A program made the translations under genes and the position numbers. A stretch of DNA of 41,909 nucleotides, taken from positions 72,238 through 114,146 of the forward strand of contig NW_014577739.1 in NCBI RefSeq assembly GCF_000485595.1, read 5' to 3'. The notes under the pieces were generated by a model. It did not search any database. It saw only the letters and a list, made by a program, of their open reading frames with translations, and had not been told where the DNA came from. This document shows positions 36,938 through 41,909 of this stretch, piece after piece. Every line of letters starts with the position of its first letter. The stretch's first letter is position 1. The DNA comes from Priapulus caudatus (lineage: Eukaryota; Priapulida; Priapulimorpha; Priapulimorphida; Priapulidae).

Positions 36938-37334
36938 TGAGAGAGTGATAGTGAACGTGAGAGTGTGAGAGAGAACATGAGACTACATGGAGTTAGGGAG
37001 GCACACCTCTCAGCGTCACCGTGGGATTGTACAACTACTGTGCCTCCACCTTTAACTAGAGACGACGCGAGAGTGAGTGAATAAGAGAGAGAGAGAGAGA
37101 GCATAAGTGCATGGGAGCAAGGAAGAGGGAGGAAGGAGGGAAAGGAGACTAAGAGGAAGAGGAAGAGGCAGAGGGAGAAGGAAACGAAGAGGAAAAAATG
37201 ATAATAAATAATATTGAAAATTCTCCACCCAACAGACAGCTGTACAGAGATAAGAAACCACCCATCCCACGCAGGAGGCTGCTGGCACAAGGAAACGCGA
37301 TCAGCACGTCATAGCGCATGAACTCACTCACTCA

Positions 37335-37382
<48 letters not shown>

Positions 37383-40300
37383 CACACTCACCAGGTAGTC
37401 GCGCAGGGTGCCGCCGGGGCTGAACGGAGGAATCCAGCTGACGAGCGCCCACGTCTCGCCCTTGTCTGGAATATTGAGGTCCTGCGGCGGCCCGGGCTCT
37501 GCAAAGCAACGTGCACATGCTGACTTGTTTTGGGTGCTTTTACTCACACAAAAACCCACAGTTATTTCACATATCTGTCTCCCACTCTGTGAGGGAAATC
37601 TAATTCCCTGAAGCAAAATGCACCTGCGGTGATCGCGCGTCACTAAAACTAGAGGATGGTTCCCCAGCTTGTGAACTCACACGGAAGTTATATATTCGAC
37701 GTCAAAATCTGTTTGATACAGAAACAAGTCGTTCTTCAGCTTTTAAATTTGGACAAAAACAACAAATACAACATCAAACTCCGCAACAACATCGGCGGCT
37801 GATACAAGCAGCAACGTCGATCGATCGCACACTTACTCTCCTGCTTGGTTCGGGCCTCGACCGACTCGCTCCATGGACTCTCTGCTGTGCTGTAGTGAGC
37901 TCGCACCTGCAACATAGCGAATCTCACACTAAACCTCCGTGTCACGGCGCACCATGGGCTGCTTTGCCCACGCAGCTTTTGCCCATGCTCACGCGCGACG
38001 AGCAGCGAACGGGCGATGAGAAACACGGTGCAATCACGCATACAACCCTCCCCCCGTTTTACTTTGAACGATACCATCTAATTCGTACGACGATAATACC
38101 TACGAACATATGGATAGGCGTGATACACTCGATCCAAGCAAATTCAATCAATTTAATTAGCAAATTAACACAGGTGTTTGCCTCCAGGGACGTGTCAGGT
38201 GCGTGGGTTCGACGGCGGCGGGAGGAGGACGGGCGGGGAGGAGGGAGGCGGGGAGGAGGACGGGCGGAGGGGAGGAGGACGGGTAGGGAGGAGTGAGGAG
38301 GACGGGCGGGGAGGAGGGAGGAGGGAGGAGGACGGGAGGGGAGGAGGATAGATGTACCTGGAACTGATAGTCTGTGTTCGGCTCGAGGTCCTGCACAAAG
38401 TAGAGCGACGACTTCGCGTAGACGGAGTGCGGAATGCTCGTCCGGTAACCCTCCGTCACGCGCGGGCTCGAAAACCTGCGTGCAGGCGAGAAAATGTAGA
38501 ATTTGTTAGATGTGCACACAGAGAGAATGGAGAATTCGTTGGATGTGCATGAGAGAGAATGCAGAATTCGTTGGATGTGCACGAGAGAGAATGCAGAATT
38601 CGTTGGATGTGCATGAGAGAGAATGCAGAATTCGTCAAACGTGTATTCAAGAGAATGCAGCATTCGTCGGACGTGTAAGCGAGAGAATGCAGAATTCGTC
38701 GCATGTGCATGGGAGAGAATGCAGAATTCGTTGGATGTGCACGAGAGAGAATGCAGAATTCGTTGGATGTGCACGAGAGAGAATGCAGAATTCGTTGGAT
38801 GTGCATGAGAGAGAATGCAGAATTCGTCAAACGTGTATTCAAGAGAATGCAGCATTCGTCGGACGTGTAAGCGAGAGAATGCAGAATTCGTCGCATGTGC
38901 ATGGGAGAGAATGCAGAATTCGTTGGATGTGCACGAGAGAGAATGCAGAATTCGTTGGATGTGCACGAGAGAGAATGCAGAATTCGTTGGATGTGCATGA
39001 GAGAGAATGCAGAATTCGTCAAACGTGTATCCGAGAGAATGCAGCATTCGTCGGACGTGTAAGCGAGATAATGCAGAATTCGTCGCATGTGCATGGGAGA
39101 GAATGCAGAATTCGTCGCATGTGCATGGAAGAGAATGCAGAATTCGTCCTCACATGATTGGTAGAGTACCAGTCAATAGAGTATAGTTCACTAGGTAGTT
39201 TCCCTTTCAAGTATCGCGATACGTATCGATAAGAATCGCGTAGCTTCGTTTCTACCTGATCGAATATGACTCGACGTTTCCTGGCGGCGGTGTCCAGCTC
39301 AGAGCAATAGACTCAGACATCTCTGCCATCACCTTGAGTTCCTGCGGCGCGCTCAGCCCTGCACAGACGAAAACCGAGTGAAACGTTGAAACCGCAGGCC
39401 GACAGTCAGAGACAGTCAGAGAACAGTTAGACACAGTGAGAGAACAGTCAGAGAATGCTCAGAGACAGTGAGAGATCGACACGTTTCACTGTCGAATCAA
39501 GTGCGGTCAAATGCGTGCAATGCTCGTTCAAAGGAACTCCCCAAAAATTGACCCTTATAGACAGGCGTCCCTTCTATAGAGGTCGTTCAACGATATAGCT
39601 TCCACTAAAGCGAAGCCCCAAGTGATCATCAAGTACAGGTGTCTGGTTCTATAGAGGTGGCTGCTACAACAGGCTCGACTCTACTCCGTGGGAAACGGAA
39701 AATTCACCGGGAACACTCAAAAAAACAACGGAAAATCAAACAGCGGGAAATTCAACGCTCAACGCACAACCGGTTTACGTGCCCATGTTTCACAATTACG
39801 CATCGTTTAGGAATAAAATTTGATGATTCCACTACTCTGCGCGTATGCAGCATGATTTCAAATTGCCATTTTTCGAATGCTTCGTATTCTCAAAATGTTT
39901 GCACTTTTTTAACCATTTCAAGATGAATGGACAGCTCATTTAAGTAATTCAAAAACTTTTCGACTGTAACATAACGCATAAATAAGGAATGCGATCAAAG
40001 TATACAAAAAAACACGTAGGAAGCGGCCACCTCGTTACTGCTATCTGTAATCATTAATGAATAAGGACACTACCAAAGAAACGTTGGAATCGCACCGACG
40101 TCAGTTGACCTACGAAACACGGCGACGCGCGACATTCGCCAAAATGCGTACCTTGCCGTTTCGTACTCGCCAGAAACAATTCCGACCAATTGCTGGCCTC
40201 GAAGCTTCCGTCGGCTTTCTCGAGTCGGTAGTTGACTCTGAACTCGTAGTCCGTGTCCTCACTCAGGCTTTTGAAGATCTTGCCGTGCATGTTGACTGTG

Positions 40301-41527
40301 CCCATCGCGGCCACCTCGTTACTGCTATCTGTAATCATTAATGAATGAATGAATTAATTTATATGGAAGCAGCAACCCACCAGAATGACGATCGTAATTA
40401 ATCGAACGTACAATAAATCTCTGATACATTTCGTTAGAGAAGAAGGTTTTGGGCAGAGTCTGCCATGAAATTATCCTAAATTAAGCAATGATATTTCAAT
40501 TGCCTTGACCAAACTTGATGTGAAAAAAAAGAAATTCCCAACGAAAAAAAAGAATACGTACCGGCCGGTCTCAGCACGAACTCGTAATCGCGGAACTTTC
40601 CGCGGCGCTCCTCACAAGGGGGCGCCTCCCACACAAAGTGCAGCGCCGAGTTGGTGCTGTTCCTCAGCTCGATGTTCCTAGGTGGCGCCGCTTTGCTGTC
40701 GCCGGTGCTGTTGTAGATGACGCTCGAGCTGGGCTGATCTACCAGCCGCACCGCGATCATGTACTTCGAATACGCTTCTAGGTTGTTGAGAATGGCCGTC
40801 GCATCGCTGAAGGACACACACACGTGTATCTGTCACACGCGTCACCATAACAACCAAAGATAGTAGACAGCCGATCGCGATATGTCGTAGCAAGATGCAA
40901 TAAAGCACGTACTGTTCTTTATGAAAGGGGTGTCGCAACTGTAGCATCAAACCATATTGTCGGCTAGGATTCTTTGCATGCACGTCACGCTAGACCCTAT
41001 CACATACTATGCAGAATTAACGAAAAAATTAATAAAAATCTGGCTTTAATTAAAACTTGCTAGTGTCGATAACAGGTGCTAGCACAAAGCAATAACTCAA
41101 ATTAATCACACTTTTGAGCTACTCCAATAACTCATTACAGTACCAGATCAATATGATAATCTGCACCAGCAATACTCTCTAGCTATTCACCAATGATCTA
41201 ATTAAATCCCTTACGATCATACCAAAGTACAATAACCCACACCAAGCAACCCCTGAGCGCGCACACGTCTTAACATACCGGACATGCATGCAACGACCTA
41301 CGCTACATACAGTACGTACCGGGTCATGAACGTCTGGTTGGCGGGGGCGCCACCGTCCTGGCATCCGACGGCGAGGTAGGTCACGCGGCGGTAGGTGACC
41401 TCGTACTCCTCCTCCTCATCCTCCCCGCCAACGCCAGCGCCCCCTAGCTCGGCCGGTCGCTCCCACGCGACGCCGAGAGCCGTGGCATTGACGGACGTCA
41501 CACGAAGCTGCTGCACGACGTGTCCCA
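23165..41527 (-). CDS. Receptor-type tyrosine phosphatase, R2B-like (28 exons, 5' partial)
   Basis: Single-pass receptor that dephosphorylates phosphotyrosine. Twenty-eight exons join with matching phases into 1229 residues plus stop, numbered here from the first whole codon in the window. Fibronectin III domains lie at about 1-107, 108-209, 210-306 and 307-409; a membrane-proximal region at 410-557; one transmembrane helix at about 558-582, followed by basic residues. D1 (about 640-905) has NKSRNRFGN at 688-696, WPD at 830-832 and HCSAGVGRTG with C864 and R870, so it should be active. D2 (about 960-1225) keeps C1159 and R1165 in HCSDGAERSG but has WPS at 1123-1125, so it is probably weak or inactive. 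Motifs such as YDVA before D1, CGDTVIP, KNRC and IPFLIT in D2, and EKWQ match the MAM-containing R2B class (PTPRK/M/T/U) best. The missing 5' part should encode a signal peptide and, if R2B, MAM and Ig domains. Subclass is inference from memory of the family. Confidence 0.93.
23739..23874 (-). CDS. RPTP exon 27: D2 phosphate loop and helix
   Basis: Completes HC|SDGAERSG, then VYCAVASVIDKMKVEQSVD and QQRIRRPQFITNL. 136 bases, the same length as its D1 counterpart (exon 20). Acceptor TTTGCAG; the donor is GC (CTG|GCAAGTG), a non-canonical GC-AG intron. Confidence 0.92.
23944..24101 (-). repeat. Two diverged copies of the exon-27 acceptor edge
   Basis: 23946-24012 and 24041-24100 match 23830-23890, covering about 45 bases of exon 27 plus its TGCAG acceptor and CA-rich intron. 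Both keep an AG acceptor. Read from that AG in exon-27 phase, copy 1 gives NGAERSSVYCTIAS then soon a stop, and copy 2 gives DGAKRSSVYSAIAS then a stop later. They are direct repeats in the intron upstream of exon 27. Confidence 0.85.
24300..24533 (-). mobile_element. Possible tRNA-derived SINE in intron 26
   Basis: On the minus strand, directly after the exon-26 donor, GAGAGCACAAGCTGTCAAG is followed by GGGGTTCAAGTCTCGCCCG. GTTCAAGTC fits the pol III B box, and the first part sits where an A box would be. The remaining ~180 bases are unassigned. No flanking duplication was confirmed. Confidence 0.35.
24534..24694 (-). CDS. RPTP exon 26: D2 WPD-equivalent loop to catalytic Cys
   Basis: Acceptor TTTCCGCAG, donor GTGAGA, 161 bases. 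Encodes FDFRAWPSDREVP, LLEHVEKWQQKSGNKP and ends ITVHC. The general-acid Asp of WPD is replaced by Ser with an Asp one place later, typical of a D2 domain with little activity. Confidence 0.93.
25063..25191 (-). CDS. RPTP exon 25: D2 CQYWP segment
   Basis: 129 bases, phase 0/0. TCCQYWPNEEGVEQEYGHFS then LTQK before donor GTAGCG. Acceptor taken as CCGCTAG; an alternative CTGTCAG 12 bases later would drop four residues. Corresponds to exon 18 in D1. Confidence 0.88.
25318..25565 (+). mobile_element. Possible tRNA-derived SINE in intron 24
   Basis: GTGGTACGGTCGGC (A-box-like) is followed about 40 bases later by GTGGGTTCAAACTCCC (B-box-like, GTTCAAAC), giving a tRNA-like head, then about 180 bases of body ending near a run of 12 C at 25576-25587. 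No target duplication identified. Plus strand, opposite to the host gene. Confidence 0.45.
25718..25850. repeat. GGA trinucleotide and GAA-rich tract
   Basis: (GGA)n at about 25718-25757 grading into AAGAAG/AAAAG to about 25850, close to the exon-24 donor. In the transcript it is a UCC/UUC pyrimidine tract. Confidence 0.9.
25865..25993 (-). CDS. RPTP exon 24: D2 substrate-entry core
   Basis: 129 bases, phase 0/0, acceptor CTCGCAG, donor GTAAAA. GYKQRNGFIVTQTPLAHTV, NDFWSLM and IINLDTMEDE, the D2 equivalents of the conserved YI.TQGP and DFW motifs in D1 exons 16 and 17. Confidence 0.93.
26619..26695 (-). CDS. RPTP exon 23: D2 SYINA segment
   Basis: 77 bases, acceptor TTTTCACAG, donor GTAAGT. 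Encodes DISIPFLITFDDTKGTSYIN then ATFVD. SYINA is the conserved PTP motif. Confidence 0.92.
26870..27048. repeat. GA-rich low-complexity tract, intron 22
   Basis: Repeats of GAGAGAGA, GAAAGACAGAAGAGGAGG (twice) and AAAGAGAGA. It ends 11 bases from the exon-22 donor and is a CU tract in the transcript. Confidence 0.9.
27059..27158 (-). CDS. RPTP exon 22: start of D2
   Basis: 100 bases, acceptor TTTTCAG, donor GTAGGA. MLQMVSPVLQEDMC, then KNVDKNRCLTIVP. KNRC replaces the KNRY motif, as in R2B-type D2 domains. Confidence 0.9.
27690..27842 (-). CDS. RPTP exon 21: end of D1 and D1-D2 linker
   Basis: 153 bases, phase 0/0, acceptor TATTACAG, donor GTATGG. EQYVFLYDALVEALQCGDTV, then IPTSEFHRRY and a linker ending EKQFE. 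Its first ~33 bases and its acceptor have been amplified into a long tandem array upstream. Confidence 0.93.
27843..28560 (-). repeat. 41 bp array of exon-21 acceptor copies (~17 units)
   Basis: The unit on the minus strand is TTTATTACAG followed by the first ~31 bases of exon 21 (E-Q-Y-V-F-L-Y-D-A-L-V). The three units nearest the exon are perfect at 41 bp; farther units carry many 1-3 base indels. Most keep an AG after TTA. Splicing at the first upstream copy adds 41 bases and brings a stop within 26 codons; the third extra copy (123 bases) would stay in frame. The unit is half exon, half intron. Confidence 0.93.
28989..29124 (-). CDS. RPTP exon 20: D1 phosphate loop
   Basis: 136 bases, acceptor TTGTTTCAG, donor GTAAAA. 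Completes HC|SAGVGRTG then TYIALDSLLEQAKAEDQID and RQKRTTMIQTL (Q-loop). Catalytic Arg present. Confidence 0.95.
29570..29790. repeat. ACGC/CACG-rich low-complexity tract
   Basis: Degenerate CACGCA, ACACGC and ACCCAC repeats extending to the exon-19 donor. UG-rich in the transcript. Confidence 0.85.
29784..29938 (-). CDS. RPTP exon 19: D1 WPD loop to catalytic Cys
   Basis: 155 bases, acceptor TCTGTACAG, donor GTGTGT. IESETAKTIKQYHFTSWPDH, GVPQYPTALLSF and ITVVHC. WPD Asp (832) and catalytic Cys (864) intact. Confidence 0.95.
29975..30065. repeat. GA-rich tract, intron 18
   Basis: GAGAGAGACAGAAAGAGGGAGG and related runs; CU-rich in the transcript. Confidence 0.85.
30430..31060. repeat. ACGC microsatellite, 512 N gap, GA microsatellite
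   Basis: (ACGC)n/(AC)n at 30430-30503, unsequenced Ns 30504-31015, then pure (GA)n 31016-31060, which stops at the exon-18 donor. The gap is entirely within intron 18; the exon phases on both sides agree, so no coding exon need be missing. Confidence 0.9.
31069..31188 (-). CDS. RPTP exon 18: D1 KCEKYCP segment
   Basis: 120 bases, phase 0/0, acceptor GGTGCAG, donor GTGAGT. IKCEKYCPDLGVEEYGKMQV ... YTIRTLELKP. KC..Y.P is conserved in PTP domains. Confidence 0.94.
31588..31685 (-). CDS. RPTP exon 17: D1 DFW segment
   Basis: 98 bases, acceptor CGTTTCAG, donor GTGAGC. GPKDTTLEDFWIMMWQ, VIMVTNCVEEGR. QGP and DFW..MW motifs are diagnostic of PTP domains. Confidence 0.95.
32027..32063 (-). CDS. RPTP exon 16: D1 micro-exon
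   Basis: Only 37 bases: GYERPKMYIATQ(G). Acceptor TTTGCAG, donor GTAATC. Phases agree with neighbours. D2 has no matching intron at its 3' end. Confidence 0.92.
32303..32388 (-). CDS. RPTP exon 15: D1 SDYINAS segment
   Basis: 86 bases, acceptor TTACGTAG, donor GTGAGT. (Y)DQTRVILKPVVEMDYT then SDYINASYID. Confidence 0.94.
32774..32861 (-). CDS. RPTP exon 14: D1 NRFGN segment
   Basis: 88 bases, acceptor ATCTGCAG, donor GTACGT. MLPTGMIAAYDVARQPTNKS then RNRFGNVFP. Choosing this donor makes the split codon Tyr and gives the expected FPYDQTRV across the junction. Confidence 0.93.
33228..33335. repeat. CAG/CAA trinucleotide tract (intronic)
   Basis: About 36 CAG or CAA triplets on the plus strand, CUG/UUG in the transcript of the phosphatase gene. 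Poly-Gln, poly-Ala and poly-Ser frames exist but the tract is in intron 13. Confidence 0.93.
33357..33573. mobile_element. 217 bp hAT-like MITE
   Basis: Terminal inverted repeats of 32 bases (33357-33388 and 33542-33573, starting CAAGGAGCTAAATATAA) differ at one position. They are flanked by an exact 8-base direct repeat GTCAGCAG (33349-33356 and 33574-33581). Eight-base duplication and a CA-GG-like terminus fit the hAT superfamily. No coding capacity. It lies in intron 13, 40 bases from exon 13. Confidence 0.85.
33613..33705 (-). CDS. RPTP exon 13: lead-in to D1
   Basis: 93 bases, phase 0/0, acceptor TTTAAACAG, donor GTGAGA. ENMVTRPIAVGALLGYV and GLEEEYK, the helix before D1 (PI.V..L..YV pattern). 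Confidence 0.9.
33868..33965. repeat. GA/AAAG-rich tract, intron 12
   Basis: AAAGAAAGAAAAAG and AGAGAGAAAG runs; CU-rich in the transcript. Confidence 0.8.
34217..34385 (-). CDS. RPTP exon 12: cytoplasmic juxtamembrane
   Basis: 169 bases, acceptor CGTGCAG, donor GTGGGC. Basic RKAREAKKQYK just inside the membrane, then a polar segment with MSDIYENVQ; the Tyr in DIYENV is a plausible phosphorylation site. Reading through the donor would add only VGNMPGRRLVAASS before diverging. Confidence 0.9.
34734..34900 (-). CDS. RPTP exon 11: transmembrane exon
   Basis: 167 bases, acceptor TTCCGCAG, donor GTGAGT. Ser/Thr-rich stalk (ASPSSSTSNT) then a 25-residue Val/Ile/Ala/Phe helix ending FFVFR. Confidence 0.94.
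35114..35441 (-). repeat. Array of 12 extra exon-10 donor copies
   Basis: Twelve copies of the last ~18 bases of exon 10 plus its donor lie directly downstream of the real one, in units of 25-30 bases. On the minus strand each reads CCTACAGCAACT(T/G)GGAAGG GGT(G/A)AGT or close. Nearly every unit keeps GTGAGT or GTAAGT. Use of the next donor would read through TAG soon after GVSES, giving a receptor cut off before the membrane helix. Confidence 0.95.
35442..35694 (-). CDS. RPTP exon 10: membrane-proximal extracellular region
   Basis: 253 bases, acceptor TCTCACAG, donor GTAAGT. (N)GYYVVVSRATAPPIMRASQ, RYYVAAQLSEDELRAP and CVVYLVAYSNWEG, the pattern of the last FN3-like region before the membrane in R2-type RPTPs. 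Both ends of this exon have been copied into the adjoining introns. Confidence 0.94.
35697..35935. repeat. GA-rich tracts around exon-10 copies
   Basis: GAGAGAGA and GATAGATGAGAGA runs at 35697-35735, 35802-35860 and 35903-35930, separating the exon-edge copies. Confidence 0.8.
35741..35801 (-). repeat. 61 bp perfect copy of exon-10 5' part
   Basis: 35741-35801 is identical to 35629-35689 within exon 10, and continues into similar GAGAGAG intron sequence but lacks the few bases carrying the acceptor (GCCACT). A third fragment, GTAGTAGCCACTG, lies at about 35875-35887 and does restore the acceptor edge. Confidence 0.93.
36223..36322 (-). CDS. RPTP exon 9: start of membrane-proximal domain
   Basis: 100 bases, acceptor CATTGCAG, donor GTAAGA. 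(E)PLKPLPPVVQAND then AGTITVLLSPTQFNGPD. Confidence 0.93.
36503..36656. repeat. ~15 bp minisatellite next to exon-8 donor
   Basis: About ten degenerate units of the GAAGGAACATTGAAT / GAACGTCGAAGG type, ending 6 bases from the exon-8 donor. Open frames are artefacts. Confidence 0.75.
36662..36863 (-). CDS. RPTP exon 8: second half of FN3-4
   Basis: 202 bases, acceptor TCTCTAG, donor GTGCGA. LKVEAQQSYNPAVTLTG, FTITDLQPGTMYKVTVAARS (the L.P.T.Y...V.A FN3 signature) and ESDIVFWTDIM. Confidence 0.94.
36884..36950. repeat. GA dinucleotide microsatellite by exon-8 acceptor
   Basis: Near-perfect (GA)n about 20 bases upstream of the exon-8 acceptor, serving as a very long CU polypyrimidine tract in the transcript. 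Confidence 0.93.
37010..37080 (-). repeat. Diverged copy of exon-8 5' edge and acceptor
   Basis: 37010-37080 aligns to 36818-36888 with about 11 differences over 68 bases. It covers 46 exon bases, CTAG acceptor and the following GAGAGTGAG. An in-frame TAG (GCACAGTAG) shows it is not a usable exon. Confidence 0.88.
37324..37386. repeat. ACGC tetranucleotide microsatellite by exon-7 donor
   Basis: (CGCA)n on plus, UGCG in the transcript, beginning within a few bases of the exon-7 donor GTGAGT. Confidence 0.93.
37392..37498 (-). CDS. RPTP exon 7: first half of FN3-4
   Basis: 107 bases, acceptor CTTTGCAG, donor GTGAGT. (K)PGPPQDLNIPDKG, VSWIPPFSPGGTLRDYL: the PG.P..L and W..P FN3 signature. Confidence 0.94.
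37837..37906 (-). CDS. RPTP exon 6: end of FN3-3
   Basis: 70 bases, acceptor TGTTGCAG, donor GTAAGT. VRAHYSTAESPWSESVEART then KQE. Confidence 0.92.
38215..38348. repeat. GGAGGACGGGCGGG minisatellite by exon-5 donor
   Basis: About ten degenerate GGAGGACGGG(C/T)(G/A)GG units, ending 10 bases before the exon-5 donor; C-rich in the transcript. Confidence 0.88.
38358..38475 (-). CDS. RPTP exon 5: middle of FN3-3
   Basis: 118 bases, acceptor GCACGCAG, donor GTACAT. (R)FSSPRVTEGYRTSI, SSLYFVQDLEPNTDYQFQ with the L.P.T.Y FN3 signature. Confidence 0.94.
38484..39150. repeat. 32 bp minisatellite with 192 bp higher-order unit
   Basis: About 20 units of AGAGAATGCAGAATTCGT plus a variable CGGATGTGCA-like tail. 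Variants (TTGGATGTGCACG, CAAACGTGTATTC, CGGACGTGTAAGC, CGCATGTGCATGG) recur in a fixed order every six units; 38623-38808 and 38815-39000 are identical. It starts about 10 bases from the exon-5 acceptor. Open frames of 212-296 codons on both strands are repeat artefacts. Confidence 0.94.
39256..39358 (-). CDS. RPTP exon 4: start of FN3-3
   Basis: 103 bases, acceptor TGTGCAG, donor GTAGAA. (G)LSAPQELKVMAEMSE, IALSWTPPPGNVESYSI. Confidence 0.94.
39540..39670. mobile_element. Possible mariner/pogo-like remnant, intron 3
   Basis: GACAGGCGTCCCTTCTATAG, AGGTCGTTCAACGATATAGC and GTTCTATAGAGGTGGC resemble CTATAGAGAGGT-type ends of pogo/Tigger elements, as at 12972. Fragmentary; no transposase. Confidence 0.3.
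40023..40062 (-). repeat. 40 bp perfect copy of exon-3 acceptor edge
   Basis: 40023-40062 is identical to 40307-40346, which holds the first 22 bases of exon 3 and 18 bases of intron with the TTACAG acceptor. It is a direct repeat, placed in intron 3, downstream of the exon. Confidence 0.95.
40152..40328 (-). CDS. RPTP exon 3: second half of FN3-2
   Basis: 177 bases, acceptor GATTACAG, donor GTACGC. (D)SSNEVAAMGTVNMHGKIF, LSEDTDYEFRVNYRLEKADG, SNWSELFLASTKRQ. Confidence 0.93.
40562..40806 (-). CDS. RPTP exon 2: end of FN3-1 and start of FN3-2
   Basis: 245 bases, acceptor CCTTCAG, donor GTACGT. DATAILNNLEAYSKYMIAV closes FN3-1; PPRNIELRNSTNSALHFVW and DYEFVLRPA open FN3-2. Two N-glycosylation sequons (NSTG, NSTN). 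Confidence 0.94.
41320..41527 (-). CDS. RPTP exon 1 in window: FN3-1, 5' side of the gene missing
   Basis: Donor GTACGT is clear. LRVTSVNATALGVAWERP, an acidic GGEDEEEEYEV loop, and NQTFMTR. Two sequons. The acceptor is chosen as GGCAACAG before 41527 because it gives the usual phase-1 FN3 start; GTGCAG/CAG at 41510 or 41507 are alternatives. Confidence 0.8.
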
Positions 41528-41771
41528 CTGTTGCCACGACAATGACAAATGCCGCGTCAATTACGTCGTCGCGGCGAAGGGTCCGCAGCGATTCACGATT
41601 CGACCCAATCACGATTCGAACGTTTTCAACTCACGTGTTGGGGGGGAGGATGGGTATTATGCAGGATGTTTATGTGGATATTTGTGACCCGGTGGTATTT
41701 GCAATAGTGAGTTATTTGAAAGTGTGCATGACCCAGAACAGTACCTGCATTAGTTAGTCTGGTACGAGAGT

Positions 41772-41909
41772 AATTTCACATATGACAGCTGTGTGCACGC
41801 ACACATGCACGCACGCACCGCACACCCCACGCACACACACAGACATGCGCACACACACACACACAAGCACACACGCACACACAGACACACACACACACAC
41901 ACACACACA
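41772..41909. repeat. CA/CACG microsatellite at window end
   Basis: (CA)n with GCACGCAC variants running to the last base; UG-rich in the phosphatase transcript. Confidence 0.93.

Noticed and set aside
38484-39150. CRISPR-like array of direct repeats
   Set aside because: Repeats are contiguous minisatellite monomers with no unique spacers, in an animal gene intron.
38157-39157. Open frames of 212-296 codons on both strands with repeated HSLSCTSNEFCI or ECRIR-like units
   Set aside because: They come from the 32 bp minisatellite, whose three-unit length is a multiple of three; all frames stay open. Not a repeat protein.

Overview
The window is nuclear DNA of a bilaterian animal, most likely a marine invertebrate. 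The evidence is genes split into many short exons with GT-AG introns, a rhodopsin-class GPCR, a receptor tyrosine phosphatase with two phosphatase domains, and heavy loads of microsatellites, satellites and small DNA transposons. The species cannot be told from the sequence. The assembly is imperfect: there is a 512-base run of N at 30504-31015, single Ns at 4390, 9703 and 17309, and indel-rich tandem repeats.

Layout. 1-10.2 kb is repeat-dominated: a TTCG microsatellite, a 1.67 kb foldback element (1709-3375) with a purine-rich core, and six to seven copies of a ~538 bp satellite (6186-9703). 10449-11539 is a GC-rich, single-exon, plus-strand amine-type GPCR, intact except for one apparent missing base. 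12.3-16.5 kb is again repeats: AT and GA tracts, a 760 bp-spaced duplication, an 18 bp minisatellite, and a second block of the same 538 bp satellite. 17.3-19.1 kb holds three minus-strand coiled-coil exons of an unrecognised gene. Close to them is a 496 bp DNA transposon whose empty site is preserved in a neighbouring tandem copy.

23165-41527 (minus strand) is the main gene: 28 coding exons, all phase-consistent, giving the last 1229 residues of a receptor tyrosine phosphatase. Order: four fibronectin type III domains, a membrane-proximal region, a transmembrane helix, a catalytic D1 domain (HCSAGVGRTG, WPD) and a D2 domain (HCSDGAERSG, WPS). Motif resemblance points to the R2B class (PTPRK/M/T/U relatives); the 5' end (signal peptide, expected MAM and Ig) lies beyond the window.

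The most unusual signal is in this gene. At five or more different exons, the exon edge together with its splice site has been copied into the adjoining intron. Examples are 12 extra copies of the exon-10 donor, about 16 extra copies of the exon-21 acceptor, two of the exon-27 acceptor that still encode a CX5R-type loop, and single copies for exons 3, 8 and 10. This gives arrays of decoy splice sites whose nearest members would truncate the receptor just before the membrane or just before D2. Seven intron positions are also shared between the D1 and D2 domains.
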